64,000 nt of DNA from Sarcocystis neurona (lineage: Eukaryota; Apicomplexa; Conoidasida; Eucoccidiorida; Sarcocystidae), in NCBI GenBank assembly GCA_000727475.1, contig KL647310.1, forward strand, positions 1,067,324 through 1,131,323, given 5' to 3'. Numbering within the stretch: the first letter of the stretch is position 1; each line of letters starts with the position of its first letter. Below are positions 44,701 to 54,608 of this stretch, piece after piece. The translations under genes were made by a program, and so were the position numbers. The notes under the pieces are model-generated. The model was given only the letters and a program-made list of their open reading frames with translations, was not told where the DNA came from and searched no databases.

Positions 44701-44891
44701 GTGTTGCTGCTGCATTGCAGGGGAGCTGGACGCGAGTGCGTTGCCGGAGGAGCTGCGGAAGAAGCCCGAGGACGCGAAGAAGAAGCGGGCAGCTGTAGCA
44801 GCAGAGGCAGCCGGGGGCGGAGCAGCGGCAGCAGGACTGCCGAAAAAGGGAGAGAGAGACTGGGGAAACCTGCTCGACTGGCGATTGCAAA
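35722..44891 (+). CDS. Eukaryotic translation initiation factor 2A (eIF2A)
   Basis: Eight exons join in phase: 35722-36918, 38204-39029, 39750-40160, 41072-41194, 42267-42443, 43728-43794, 44210-44328 and 44721-44891, about 1030 residues. The ATG at 35722 opens the frame. eIF2A hallmarks appear in order: KFFVQEKRGLRFFQV, QQAVWSPCGRRLAVVS, HNVFVWNVATKEIV, DAKWSPTRDELVLIEG, ISWCPFGQMVAIGGFGNLAG, ELSFWFRN, WAPSGSIFLTAST, NLFKVFDYEG and RFEELYKVAWKP, then a Lys-rich tail (LRKKPEDAKKKRAA). These correspond to the WD-type beta-propeller and C-terminal helical region of eIF2A, which aids initiator-tRNA delivery at special starts in the cytosol. Human eIF2A has 585 residues; the excess here is Ala/Gly/Gln runs in propeller loops. 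After the last exon the frame either runs to TAG at 45014 or is spliced onward at GTAAAC (44892), see the GYF entry. Confidence 0.85.
39455..39646. repeat. Tandem duplication, period 96, in an eIF2A intron
   Basis: Both copies start with AAAATGCTTCGC (39455 and 39551). They continue through a CACGCATACATACATG-type alternating purine-pyrimidine tract and end near GTGTACACAT. The copies have diverged. The tract belongs to the TG/TA-rich sequences that occur in several introns of the window. Confidence 0.75.
42444..43727 (+). other. Apparent GC-AG intron in the eIF2A gene
   Basis: The exon ending TACGAAG is followed by GCAAGG rather than GT. The acceptor GGTACAG precedes GCGAGGAAATC. Using this donor keeps phase 1 on both sides and joins two neighbouring eIF2A motifs (FKVFDYEG and EEITLRRFEELYKVAW) with no gap relative to the family. 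No GT donor nearby gives an equally good join. GC-AG introns usually have a strong AAG|GCAAG context, as here. Confidence 0.6.
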
Positions 44892-46273
44892 GTAAACGCT
44901 CGAAAGCTGCTGTTGTTGTGTCCGCGCTGTACATCCCGTTCTCTCTCACCCACGTGGCTCACCCGCGGTCATCTGACCTTTCCCCTGCGCGCGCTGTTCC
45001 TGTCGCCCAGTCTTAGCAGAGAATATCCATCTAGCTGTTGTTGCGCTGTAGTCCACCTACGCATGAAAAGATTCTACTTGTACCTGCAGATGCACGTGGT
45101 TGTACACAGCAGAGCCGGCCCTCCCCTTATCTTGAGGTGACGGTGACTGCATGGTCGCCACGTCGACGCTATCCGCGTGCAGCTGCTTAGTCGCGTTGTT
45201 CACCGTGTGTGTGTGGCAGCCTTTCTACGTGCGTCAGTGTCCAGCGCTCTGCGGTGTCTTGGAGTCCTGTGTGCGGCACTTGGTTGACTTCGAGCTCTGT
45301 ATGGGGCTCTGACTTGACGTTCGCTAACTTGCGTTTTCGGTCTTCTTGCCCCACACTCGCATGTTGCCCTGCGTGCACCTCGTCGAACGGGCAGACTCAG
45401 AAGGTCCCAGGGTAGTAGGATGGTACGTTGGTGTGTTTAACTGTCTGCTCGGCTGCAGCAACAGGAGTACCACAAGCAGCAGCAACAGGACGAGCTCGTG
45501 CAGCCGCGGCAGCCGTAGATGTGTTCTTTTTCTCACATGTGTACATATTATGGAGAGACCTACGTGTATACAGACACACAAATATACGGCCATAGACATC
45601 ATTATTGTAGGGAGTGCGTTCGCCGATGCATGCTCCAGAAGTTTGACTGTGTCTCTAAGGTGTCTGTGTGTGCTTTTGACCCGTTCTCATCTCTGCTGGG
45701 ATGCCAGGTAGTCAGCTGCTGCTGCTGGGGGTGGTGCCGCCGCCGTCGAGCTCCTGCTGCCGAGGTTGTCGCCCGCTGCTGGTGCGGCGGAGTCGGGTCT
45801 GCTACTTGTCTCTTTCTGGTCGGCGGAGGTTTGAAAGGCAGTGCTCCGGCCGCTGAGATGGCTAGCTGCGGCCGTACTTCGGCTGGGGAGGCGCCACGCT
45901 CGAGTGCCCCAGCGGCCTTCACGTGCAGGTGCCACTGAGGCTGCAGCTATCTGCGCAGTCGGCGGCAGGGCCCTGGTCAGGGATAGGGGATGTGCACGTG
46001 CTGTGTGGACTGCTGTAGGGTGAACGTAGGTGTGCTTCAGGCAGGCCTGCGTAGGACGATATTGCGATGCTGCTGCTGCCGCTGATGCTGTTAGATCCTG
46101 TGACTGCGTGTGCGGGTGTGGGTGCTGCTGCGCTGGTGCTGCTGCTGCTGGGAATGTATCTGTGCTTCGTGCGCGAGTCGTGCGTGACCGCTGCGCCGGG
46201 ACGAGCAGCCGCATATTTTTGTTGCATGTGACGTGCTGGGGTTGCTGCCGCTGCTGCGGATTTTTTGTTGCAG
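44892..46273 (+). other. Presumed intron, or intergenic gap, between eIF2A and the GYF-gene exons
   Basis: The stretch begins GTAAAC after a phase-1 exon and ends TTTTTTGTTGCAG before an exon that opens in the matching phase. Its length (1382 bases) is similar to other introns of this gene. It holds no convincing coding frame, and the TG-rich 44370-44470 type sequence is absent. It is either an intron of a fused gene or a short intergenic region. Confidence 0.4.
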
Positions 46274-49200
46274 CGAAGACAAAGGATAAAGTACGGACGT
46301 CTTCGACGGCAGCCAGGGGGGCAGCGGACGGAACCGACGTGGGGGCAGCAGAGGAGAGCACTGGCGCGAGTGTGCGGAGCAGCAGCAAGTCTGGAGGGGG
46401 CCCAGGAGGCGAGAAAGACGCTGGCAGCGCCCGCAACACAGCAGCAGGTGCTAAGCAAGACCCTGCGGCAACGACGGGAGGAGTGACAGCAGCAGCAGCA
46501 CAGGCGAAGCGTGGGGATGCTGGTGCTGCGGGTGCAAAGCAGTCACCGCTTCCGTCGCCTCAAGGGAGTACCACTGGCGCCGCTGCCGGCGCCTCTCGAG
46601 CGTCGCCGCCGCCGAGCAGGAGCAGCAGGGGTCCGGCAGCGATGACCGCGGTAGGGGAACCAGGTGCTGCTGCAGGGGCGGCATGCAGGATCGCCACCAA
46701 TTCCTCTTCGGATACAAAGTCGCCGAGAAGCGAGCAGCAGCAGCAGGAACATCCGACAGAGGCAGACTCAAATGTCGTGGAAGGCGGAGCGGAGCACGTC
46801 GCCGACTTCATCTCCGTTGGTGAACCGCGTACTGCTGCTGACAGCTTCGGGAAAGAAAGTGAGTTTCAGCAGTGCCCAGCAATACGTGTGTGTGTGTGCT
46901 GCGAGGCGTTGCAGGCACTGTCGGTGCTTGCTCCGATGGACTTCTTGCTGCTGCTGCTGCTGCCGCGTGGTGCACAGTCTGTGCTGCCGTAGCTGCTGCA
47001 TGCTGCCTCCTTGTGCTGCTGCAGCCGGGGTGTGCGCGTTTTGGCAGGGCCTGCTTGCAGCAGCTTCTTCCCCTCCTCCTGCGTTATTGCTGGTGCGGCT
47101 GCTGCCTTTGTTGCTGCCGCGAGCCGTGACACGGTACAGTAGCTCCGCTACTGGACGGAGATCCGGTGTTCCGTGCTGCTCCGCTGCACGCTCGAGCCTA
47201 GGTGGTATTGTCTGTGCGCATGTATGTACCCATAATTGTATGGGTGCGTAGCCCCACAAATCTGCATACGCACATGTCTACATCCAGAGATGGATAGATA
47301 TCCTGCGTATTTTACGCGCTTGTTGCTGTGTGCGAGAGACACACAGGCAGCAGATAGAGCAGCAGGTGGCGAAACCCGTGTCGTCCTTGGGTCTTCCTGC
47401 CGGATAACGACGTCCCTCGTATGTGCTGCTGCCTGACGCCGCGTTGGAAAGCAGTCGCGTAGATGATCAGGATTGACTCCTACACAGAGGAGACATCTAC
47501 GTGTATAGTCAAATATATGTATATACATATATGTGGATGTATATAGATGTGTATACACATATACGTACATTTGTATGGAAGTCTCTCTGTCTTACTCTGT
47601 CTCTCTCGTTGGGGATCCCTCTCTCTGGGCAGATTCAGAACTGTGAGAGAGGATGGTCTTTTTGTTGCCTCGAGCCCGCCGACGTGTGGGGCACCTGCAG
47701 AAGCAGGTGGATGTTTGGTGACTGTTGAGTATACACACACGTGTGTATATTGTTGCATGTACGTGCTGTGTCTGCGCGCGCACCTGTGAGGTTTGACTAA
47801 GTATTTATTTGCACTGATATATATATATATATATATGCACACGTAAATACGTAGTGAGCCGTGTGCAGGACCTGACGATCGCAGAAAGCCTGGTTCCGGG
47901 CACGTATGTGGATATTTGTGTATGCGTGTGTATGTTTACTGGCGGGCTCTGTGCAGCGAGAGAAGGTTCTGGCGGAGTGGGTTCGATTTCTTCTGCTGGT
48001 GGAGCGGCACGCATGCAGCAGCAGGAGAAAACGCAGCAGCAGGCGGCAGCAGAGTGTGCTGCAGCAGCAAGCAGCGGGAGCGAGCTCGAGGACCGCCTGC
48101 TGCGGCAGCAGTCACCACGCGGGAGCGGCAGCGCGGGAGGCGCCGAAGGGCAGTTGTTTAGGACTCCCGCAGGGCGACGGCCAGTGCAGCACCCGCAGCT
48201 TGAGGAGCAGCAGCATCCGCAGTGTGCTGCTGCAGCAGCGGGAAGAAACGGTAGCGGCAGCACGTTTTCGAAGGCGCCTGGGCCTCCTGCCGGTGTGGCA
48301 AAAGGGTCAAGCAGCGCGCAGAAAACGAGCAGCCTAAGACAGGCGCAGCAGCAGGAGCTGCAGCAGCAGCGATCCCGCCAGCAGCAACAGCAGCTGCACC
48401 ACCAGCAGCAGCAGCTGCAGAAGTACGAGGAGATTCTGCGACTCTTCAAGAACGTCGTGCCGGCGAGTGCCCTGACGCTCTTGCAGCAACAGCATCAGGA
48501 GCTGCAGCAGCGGGCGCAGCGGCAACAGCAGGAGCACCAGCAGCAGTTGCTACAAGAGGAAGAGCAAGGCCAGGAACAGACCACGGGAGCATCGTCGACG
48601 ACAGGCACTCACACGCCTCTGTCGACTGAGGCGCAGCAGCAAAGCTTAGCAGCTGTTCTCGCGCGGCTGCAGTTGCAGCACTCCAAGGGAAATGCTGCGG
48701 CGAATGCTACTGTGCCAAGCAGCGCAGCAGCAGGAGCACCAATAGCAGCAACACCAGCGAGCATTCCAGCGTATCTGGAGTTGCTGCGCTCCCAGCAGCA
48801 GCGAGGGGTGCGCGCCACCCCACAACAGCAGCAACAAATGCAGGCGCTGCTGCAGCAGCTGGAATTGCAACAGCGCCTTCACCAGCAGCAGCAGTCTCAG
48901 CAGCAGCAGCTGTCTCGAACAACAGCCGCAGCAGCTGCGACGCTGACAGAATATGGAGGAGATGTATGCGCTCCTGCTGCTGCGGCGGCACCGGCTGGTC
49001 AGTCACGAAGAGGAGCACCACCGGTGTTGACCGGCTCTCCCCGGCAGCAGTCTCAGCAGCAGTCAAATGTCGTGCACGCCCAGGAGGTGTTGCAGCTTTT
49101 GGAGCATTTGAAGCGCGGAAACACGGCAGATGCTCTGGGTCTGGCTCAGAACAATAACGCTGTGTGGGCTTTGCTGCAGGCTGCTGCGCAGAAGCAAAAG

Positions 49201-51634
49201 CAGCAGCAGCAGCAACACCAACAGCAGAAGCAGCTGCAACAGCAGCAGCTGCAGCAGCTCCAGCAGCAGTTGCAGCAGCAGCTCCAGCAACGCGTCGCCG
49301 CCGCGTACCACAATGCAGGACAACACACCCAGCAAATGTCAGCAGCGGCAGCAGCCGCAGGTGGCATTGAGCGCTCCGCAGCCGTAGCAGCGCTTCAGCA
49401 GCAGCAGCAGCAGCGCCAGAGCGAGACGGGGTTTCTGGTGGATCTAATGGCTGCGCACCTGCAGCAGCAGCACCAGCTGAAGGCAGCTGAACAGCAACAG
49501 CAACCGCAGCAGGCGACGCGCAGCGCCGTCAACAGTACAGCAGCTGTGACTGCAGCCGGAGCAGCAGAAGCGCTGATAAGGCAGTATTCGCAGCTGTCGC
49601 GGGAAGATCCAGCGCTGTTGCTGCAGAAACTGAGAGGACGTGGCGGAGCAACAGGAACAGCCCAGGGCGGCGCGTCCGGGGCAGTGACACGCAGCGTCGC
49701 CGGTGGTGCGCAGCAGCAGTTGCCGCATGCGTCCACAGCAGGAGCAGCAGCACGCAGCGGTGGGGGGTTGGGAGGGGCAGCAGGTGCGCAGGCATTGGAC
49801 TGGGGATCTGCAGCTGAAACAGCGGAGCAGCAGCTGCTGCGACGTCAGCAGCAGCAACACGTCAACGCTGTGGTGGCGGAGCTTCGCAATACGTACGGCA
49901 ATGATGCACGAGCGGCTGCTGTTATGGAGCTGCTCCGGTGGCCTGCTGCTGCGGGTCCAGCAGGCAGCGCGTCTCCGCAGCAGCAGCTCCAGCAGCAGCA
50001 GCTTCAGTTGCAGCAGCAGCAGCAGGCACAACTGCAGCNNNNNNNNNNNNNNNNNNNNNNNNNNNNNNNNNNNNNNNNNNNNNNNNNNNNNNNNNNNNNN
50101 NNNNNNNNNNNNNNNNNNNNNNNNNNNNNNNNNNNNNNNNNNNNNNNNNNNNNNNNNNNNNNNNNNNNNNNNNNNNNNNNNNNNNNNNNNNNNNNNNNNN
50201 NNNNNNNNNNNNNNNNNNNNNNNNNNNNNNNNNNNNNNNNNNNNNNNNNNNNNNNNNNNNNNNNNNNNNNNNNNNNNNNNNNNNNNNNNNNNNNNNNNNN
50301 NNNNNNNNNNNNNNNNNNNNNNNNNNNNNNNNNNNNNNNNNNNNNNNNNNNNNNNNNNNNNNNNNNNNNNNNNNNNNNNNNNNNNNNNNNNNNNNNNNNN
50401 NNNNNNNNNNNNNNNNNNNNNNNNNNNNNNNNNNNNNNNNNNNNNNNNNNNNNNNNNNNNNNNNNNNNNNNNNNNNNNNNNNNNNNNNNNNNNNNNNNNN
50501 NNNNNNNNNNNNNNNNNNNNNNNNNNNNNNNNNNNNNNNNNNNNNNNNNNNNNNNNNNNNNNNNNNNNNNNNNNNNNNNNNNNNNNNCAGCAGCTGCATC
50601 AGCTGCTAAAGGGCACAGGTGCTGCTGCTGCTGAGGGGGGATGCAGCGGTGCGACGCCCTGCCCGCCACAGACGTCACTTGCTGCTGCAGCAACCGACGC
50701 AGCAGCGGTGCTGCTGCAGCAGCATCACGGTGGAGCAAGAACAGCGGAGGAGTACGAGCTGCAGAAGCAGCGAAACGAGGAACAGGAGCAGGAACTCACT
50801 GACGATAAAGGAGCAGCGATGCCTCACCGGCCGGACGCCATGCGTGACAAGTGCTGGCAGTACGTCGACCCAAAGGGAAATGTTCAGGTGAGTCCCCTAC
50901 GCGTACGTACTAGTCGTGGTGATATCTGCATGTATATATCTTTAGACGTACACATAATAGGTTTACATGCCTCTGTGGATATATGGGATGTCTGCGGATA
51001 TGCGTAACGTGTGTGCCGCTGCGTGTGTTCGTTTGTTTGTTCTGGGCATCGCGCACATAGCAGCAACAGGACAACGTTTTCTTTGCTGGCTCCGTGTCAC
51101 AGTCCGCGTCGTGTGCCCCAGATTTGTTGCTGCAACGCTGTGAGCGCTGCTGCCCACACGGCTGCTGCTGTTGTGGGTGGCGCTGCTGAGCGCGCTCGTG
51201 CTGCGGTGGCGCTGCGCGGACTGCTGTTGTTGCTGTGTGCCCGGCGCTGCGCGGACTGCTGTTGTTGCTGTGTGCCCGGCGCTGCGATCGCTGCTGCGGG
51301 ATTGTTTGTATTGTGATTGCGGTTGCTGTGAAATTCTCCTGCTGTTCGAGTGCGGAGGTGCTCTGCTGTCGTCTGCTGGAAGCCCGCCGATAAGTTTATG
51401 CTGATATTCACGCTGCTGTTGGCGCTGCCCGTTGTTCGTGCTTCTGGCGTTTTGTAGGGCCCCTTTCACAGAGAAGAAATGGCAATGTGGAATGCAATGG
51501 GATACTTTGACCCGGCGCTGCCGGTGCGATGCTGCAATTTTGACCGTTTCATTCCGCTTAACAAGCTGTATCCTCCTCCGCAGCAACCCTTTTGTACCAC
51601 TCCCAAGCCGCAGCCTCAGCACAACAGCAGCTAG
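46274..51634 (+). CDS. GYF-domain protein, Gln-rich (possibly the C-terminal half of the eIF2A polypeptide)
   Basis: Three exons are seen: 46274-46858 (Ala/Ser-rich, KTKDKVRTSS at the start, ends GTGAGT), 47957-50887 (Gln-rich, contains the assembly gap) and 51458-51634 (TAG stop). All junctions are phase-compatible. The GYF domain spans the last intron: DKCWQYVDPKGNVQ, then GPFHREEMAMWNAMGYFDP, then LPVRCCNFDRFIPLNKL, with the diagnostic W-x-Y-x-D-P, Q-G-P-F, M-x-x-W and G-Y-F residues. GYF domains bind proline-rich motifs in mRNA-repression and splicing factors such as GIGYF and Smy2. The Gln-rich exon has amphipathic helical islands (KYEEILRLFKNVVPASALTL; QEVLQLLEHLKRGNTADALG). A first ATG for a separate gene is not evident; one candidate is at 48012. 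Confidence 0.75.
48340..50038 (+). repeat. CAG-type trinucleotide repeat field coding poly-Gln
   Basis: Repeated CAG runs, interrupted by CTG/CAA codons, encode Gln stretches up to nine residues long. The assembly gap starts inside one such run, which explains the failure to assemble. The helical islands between the runs keep ordinary composition. Confidence 0.9.
50039..50587. other. Assembly gap (549 N)
   Basis: A run of N flanked on both sides by CAG repeats. The GYF gene frame before the gap differs from the frame after it by one base, so the gap size is an estimate and not a true length. Confidence 1.
51209..51285. repeat. Tandem duplication, period 35, in the last GYF-gene intron
   Basis: GCTGCGCGGACTGCTGTTGT starts at 51211 and again at 51246. 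Both copies continue TGCTGTGTGCCCGG, and a third partial unit follows. The copies are nearly identical, suggesting a recent duplication. Confidence 0.85.
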
Positions 51635-52186
51635 CGGCAGGTCGAGAGCGAGCTCTTGGGCACGCAGACCTGTCTAAAGCGACGTAGGGTGTGGCTCTCT
51701 CTCTGTATAAAGAAAAGGCGTGAAGACATTGGGCACGTGCATAGGCACACGTATGTGGTTCCACACATACATTTATGTGTGAGTGAGGAAACGCATATGC
51801 ATACGTGTGTGTACACACACGCGTGGTTTTGCCTACACGTACGTGTGGCATACAGGCGTCAATGTCACGCAGAAGAGAAATAGCCCGGCCTGTGCAGCAG
51901 CGGGTGGGTGAGCAACAGGTAATGCTTCCGGCGTGAAGGTGGTGGCGGGAAGGGAACGACAGCTTGTCTGGTAGAAACAGCGGCGGCGGGTTGAGGCGAT
52001 AAGAACAGCTGGGTGTAAAGCAGCAACATTGCAGCCGGCGAGGAGCACAACAGCCGACAGAAGGACAGGACACCTGTGCAGCAGCAGGAACAACGGGCGT
52101 GCACCAGTCGTACATGTTTGCTGACCTCGTGGTCTCTGTGCGTCGCGCTCTGGCAGACGTTCTGCTTCTTTTTCCTAACGAGCATT

Positions 52187-52376
52187 CAGTGAGGTGGTAC
52201 GGGACGGCAAGTTGTTGCCACGAGGGACGACACGAGAGCATTTCATGCCGTACCTGTATGCGTTGAAAGCGCATCTAGTGCAGCTGCTGCTGCAAGCAGA
52301 GCCGAGTCTGCGTTTGTATAATGGTATGTGTACGATGCCACTGCCGGTGGTACCGTGGCACGTGCGGCGTTTGTAA
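52187..52376 (+). CDS. Exon-like segment, unknown function
   Basis: Follows a GCATTCAG acceptor and reads EVVRDGKLLPRGTTREHFMP, then a helical stretch (YLYALKAHLVQLLLQAEPSL). It ends either at a GTATGT donor (52322) or at TAA (52374). The composition is clearly protein-like. A possible later exon starting ATG at 52514 (MSAGGIDAIDGVYRRSVASA) does not match in phase. No family was recognised. Confidence 0.35.
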
Positions 52377-52796
52377 GGTGCAGTTTTCTTCGCACAGGAA
52401 GGGAGTAGCTGCACAGGGTGGTTTAAAACCAGATTGAATTCTCCGGTGCGGAGTAGTCAGAAACGGTGCAGCAGCGGCACTACGGAGGGAAACGCATTGC
52501 TGTTGGTTGCAGAATGTCAGCAGGGGGAATAGATGCGATAGACGGTGTATACAGAAGGAGCGTGGCATCGGCGCAACGAGATCCGTTCATGTTGTAGCGG
52601 TGGCAGCCGCAGGACGCTCGGTAACGCTGCGGTTCGGAAGTTTTAGGGGGAACAGTGCCACGTCAGCAGCAGTAGACCGTGCCTGCAGTAACAGGAGGCA
52701 CAGATAAAGGAGTGATGTGTTAGCCCTGACGCGTGCGCTGTGGCAGAAGGACGACTCTAACCAGCTGCAGAGTGCGGCGTTTTCTTTTGTGTTAAG

Positions 52797-52928
52797 ATGG
52801 GTAATACGAGAAAGCCGGCAGCCAGTGCACAGTTTCTTTCGTGGTGCGCAGGCGACGAATTGCTAGTTCACACACGGATGACCGGCACATTCGTACTGGT
52901 GGGACGGGGATCTGCGCTGCTCACTTAG
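52797..52928 (+). CDS. 43-residue ORF, unknown function
   Basis: ATG to TAG, product begins MGNTRKPAASAQFLSWCAGD and includes HTRMTGTFVLVGRGS. An acceptor-like TGTTAAG precedes the ATG, so it may be an exon of the same unresolved gene as 52187-52376. It is too short to judge. Confidence 0.2.
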   Translation: MGNTRKPAASAQFLSWCAGDELLVHTRMTGTFVLVGRGSALLT

Positions 52929-54392
52929 AACAGTAGAACAGGTGTCAAGTGATAAGAATGCGCAAGTGCTAATAATGGCGAGACCAGCGCTGTAGCAGAA
53001 CACGCTGGTTCGGTGCCTTTGTGTGGGGTGAAAAATACTATGCTCGGTAGAGGTGGCTTTTTTTTTTTCAACGAGATCACGTGCACAACGAAGCGTCCCG
53101 CATAAAGCAACGACGTAAGCAGTACTGGCGGAATGCGTGGAGTGCAACCGGGAACGGGTTCATCAAGATGGCAAGAATTTTTTGCCGGTACTTGTTGGGT
53201 ACCTCCTCGCAGTGTCGTGCTATTGTGCTGCCTACGGGGATTCTGCTGCCCGGACGGGCTGCTGGTGCTGGGTTTGCTGTCACAGCGACACCTGCTGGCA
53301 CCTTACTTAAGGCTGTGTCGCACACCGCTCGCAGCGTGCGCGCGTAGGGTTGGCACTGGGTAAGTTGTTGCCGCATGTCAACCGTTTCTGAACGGTCCTG
53401 CCATTGAGCTGCCGGCCGAACGGCGTAGCGTAGTTACCTGTCAGAGCGGTGTGGTGATGATGATGCTTATGGGTTCTTCGTTTTGCTGCATATTAGAACC
53501 ACTGTTACTGTTCACGTGGCAACGGTGGTGCAGCTGGGGTTTGTCGACCTGCGTGTTGGACTGTTATTGTCAACTGTGGATCGGGCTGTCGCTGCAGCCT
53601 GTACTTGTCGGATAAGTCCCGCTAATTCCAGCAATGCACAGGGTTACTTTTGCTACTGTTGTTCAGTGGTCTGCTGCGATTTGCTGCCAGCCAGATTGGT
53701 GCAGCTAGTGGCTATCACTCGGCGGCCGGTACTTCCCTGCGGCTCTTTCTCACGCCGCTGAGGAGTTCTTTTGGAGAGCTTGGCCTGCTGGACGCTGCAT
53801 TATTCCCTGTTTACGTGCTGCGATGACCAAACTCCCTAGGCCCCATACACGCTGACTATTGTAGTGCTTTCCAGGATGAATGTCAACTTGACTTCAAATG
53901 GGAAGGAAAGGGAAAGATTCTCATTTGTGTGAAGGGAGGTGCAACGGTCGCGCATTGCAGTGTGTATCCACACGGAGACACGAATCTGCGGGCGTCACAT
54001 CGGAGCGAAGACGCGTATCATTCGGCTCTGTGAAGTGCGTGCTCCGTAGTGATGTTGAATGCGATTAACGGCAGCGGCACCAGTATTCAATAAGGTGGTC
54101 ATGGCTGTGCCGAGAGTGCTGCTAGCGTAGGTGAGAATGGGCTAAAGCCGAGCGTCGACCTCAGCATCAGTGAAACGTGTACTGATCAACAGCAGGCAGG
54201 AACAACAGGCGCTTTCGCAGCACTGGCACAAGCAGAAAGACTGAACATTTTGGGCGGCCTGCCGCGCCTGCGAATCAGGTGAGGGCTAACGCCATCTAGT
54301 AGGTAGCATATCTCGATTAGGTTGTGTGCAGCTGGCAGTGATGACATCTACGACCATGCATACTTCTAGGATCTGCTACAATACAGAGTGTA

Positions 54393-54608
54393 CTAGGTGC
54401 TCAAAAATACGTCGCTTATCTGAATATCCATAACTCTCGTAACGGTCGCTACCATCCTCGTACAGCTTTCCTGCAAAGCGAAGTAATTACAGGTTACGGA
54501 CGAGGAAAAAAAGGAACACGATTGCTTACAGCTGTCTAACCTGTCGCGAGAAACATCGCATGTAGGAGATTGCGTCACGCCTCTTGCGGCTTGCGCTGCT
54601 TTGTGCAT
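54393..54608 (-). CDS. Cys-containing terminal exon candidate
   Basis: 71 open - strand codons ending in a stop, natural composition (CDVSRDRLDSCKQSCSFFSS, then NYFALQESCTRMVATV). The first codon is not ATG. It has no recognised family and no placed partner exon. Confidence 0.2.
   Translation of the reverse strand: MHKAAQAARGVTQSPTCDVSRDRLDSCKQSCSFFSSSVTCNYFALQESCTRMVATVTRVMDIQISDVFLST

Noticed and set aside
44892..45016. Read-through end of the last eIF2A exon to the TAG at 45014
   Set aside because: Not excluded, but the tail is less natural than the spliced continuation and a phase-matched donor and acceptor pair exists; kept as the alternative in the fusion finding.
49922..50738. Open frames that run through the N gap
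   Set aside because: Their length is mostly undetermined bases, so they carry no evidence.
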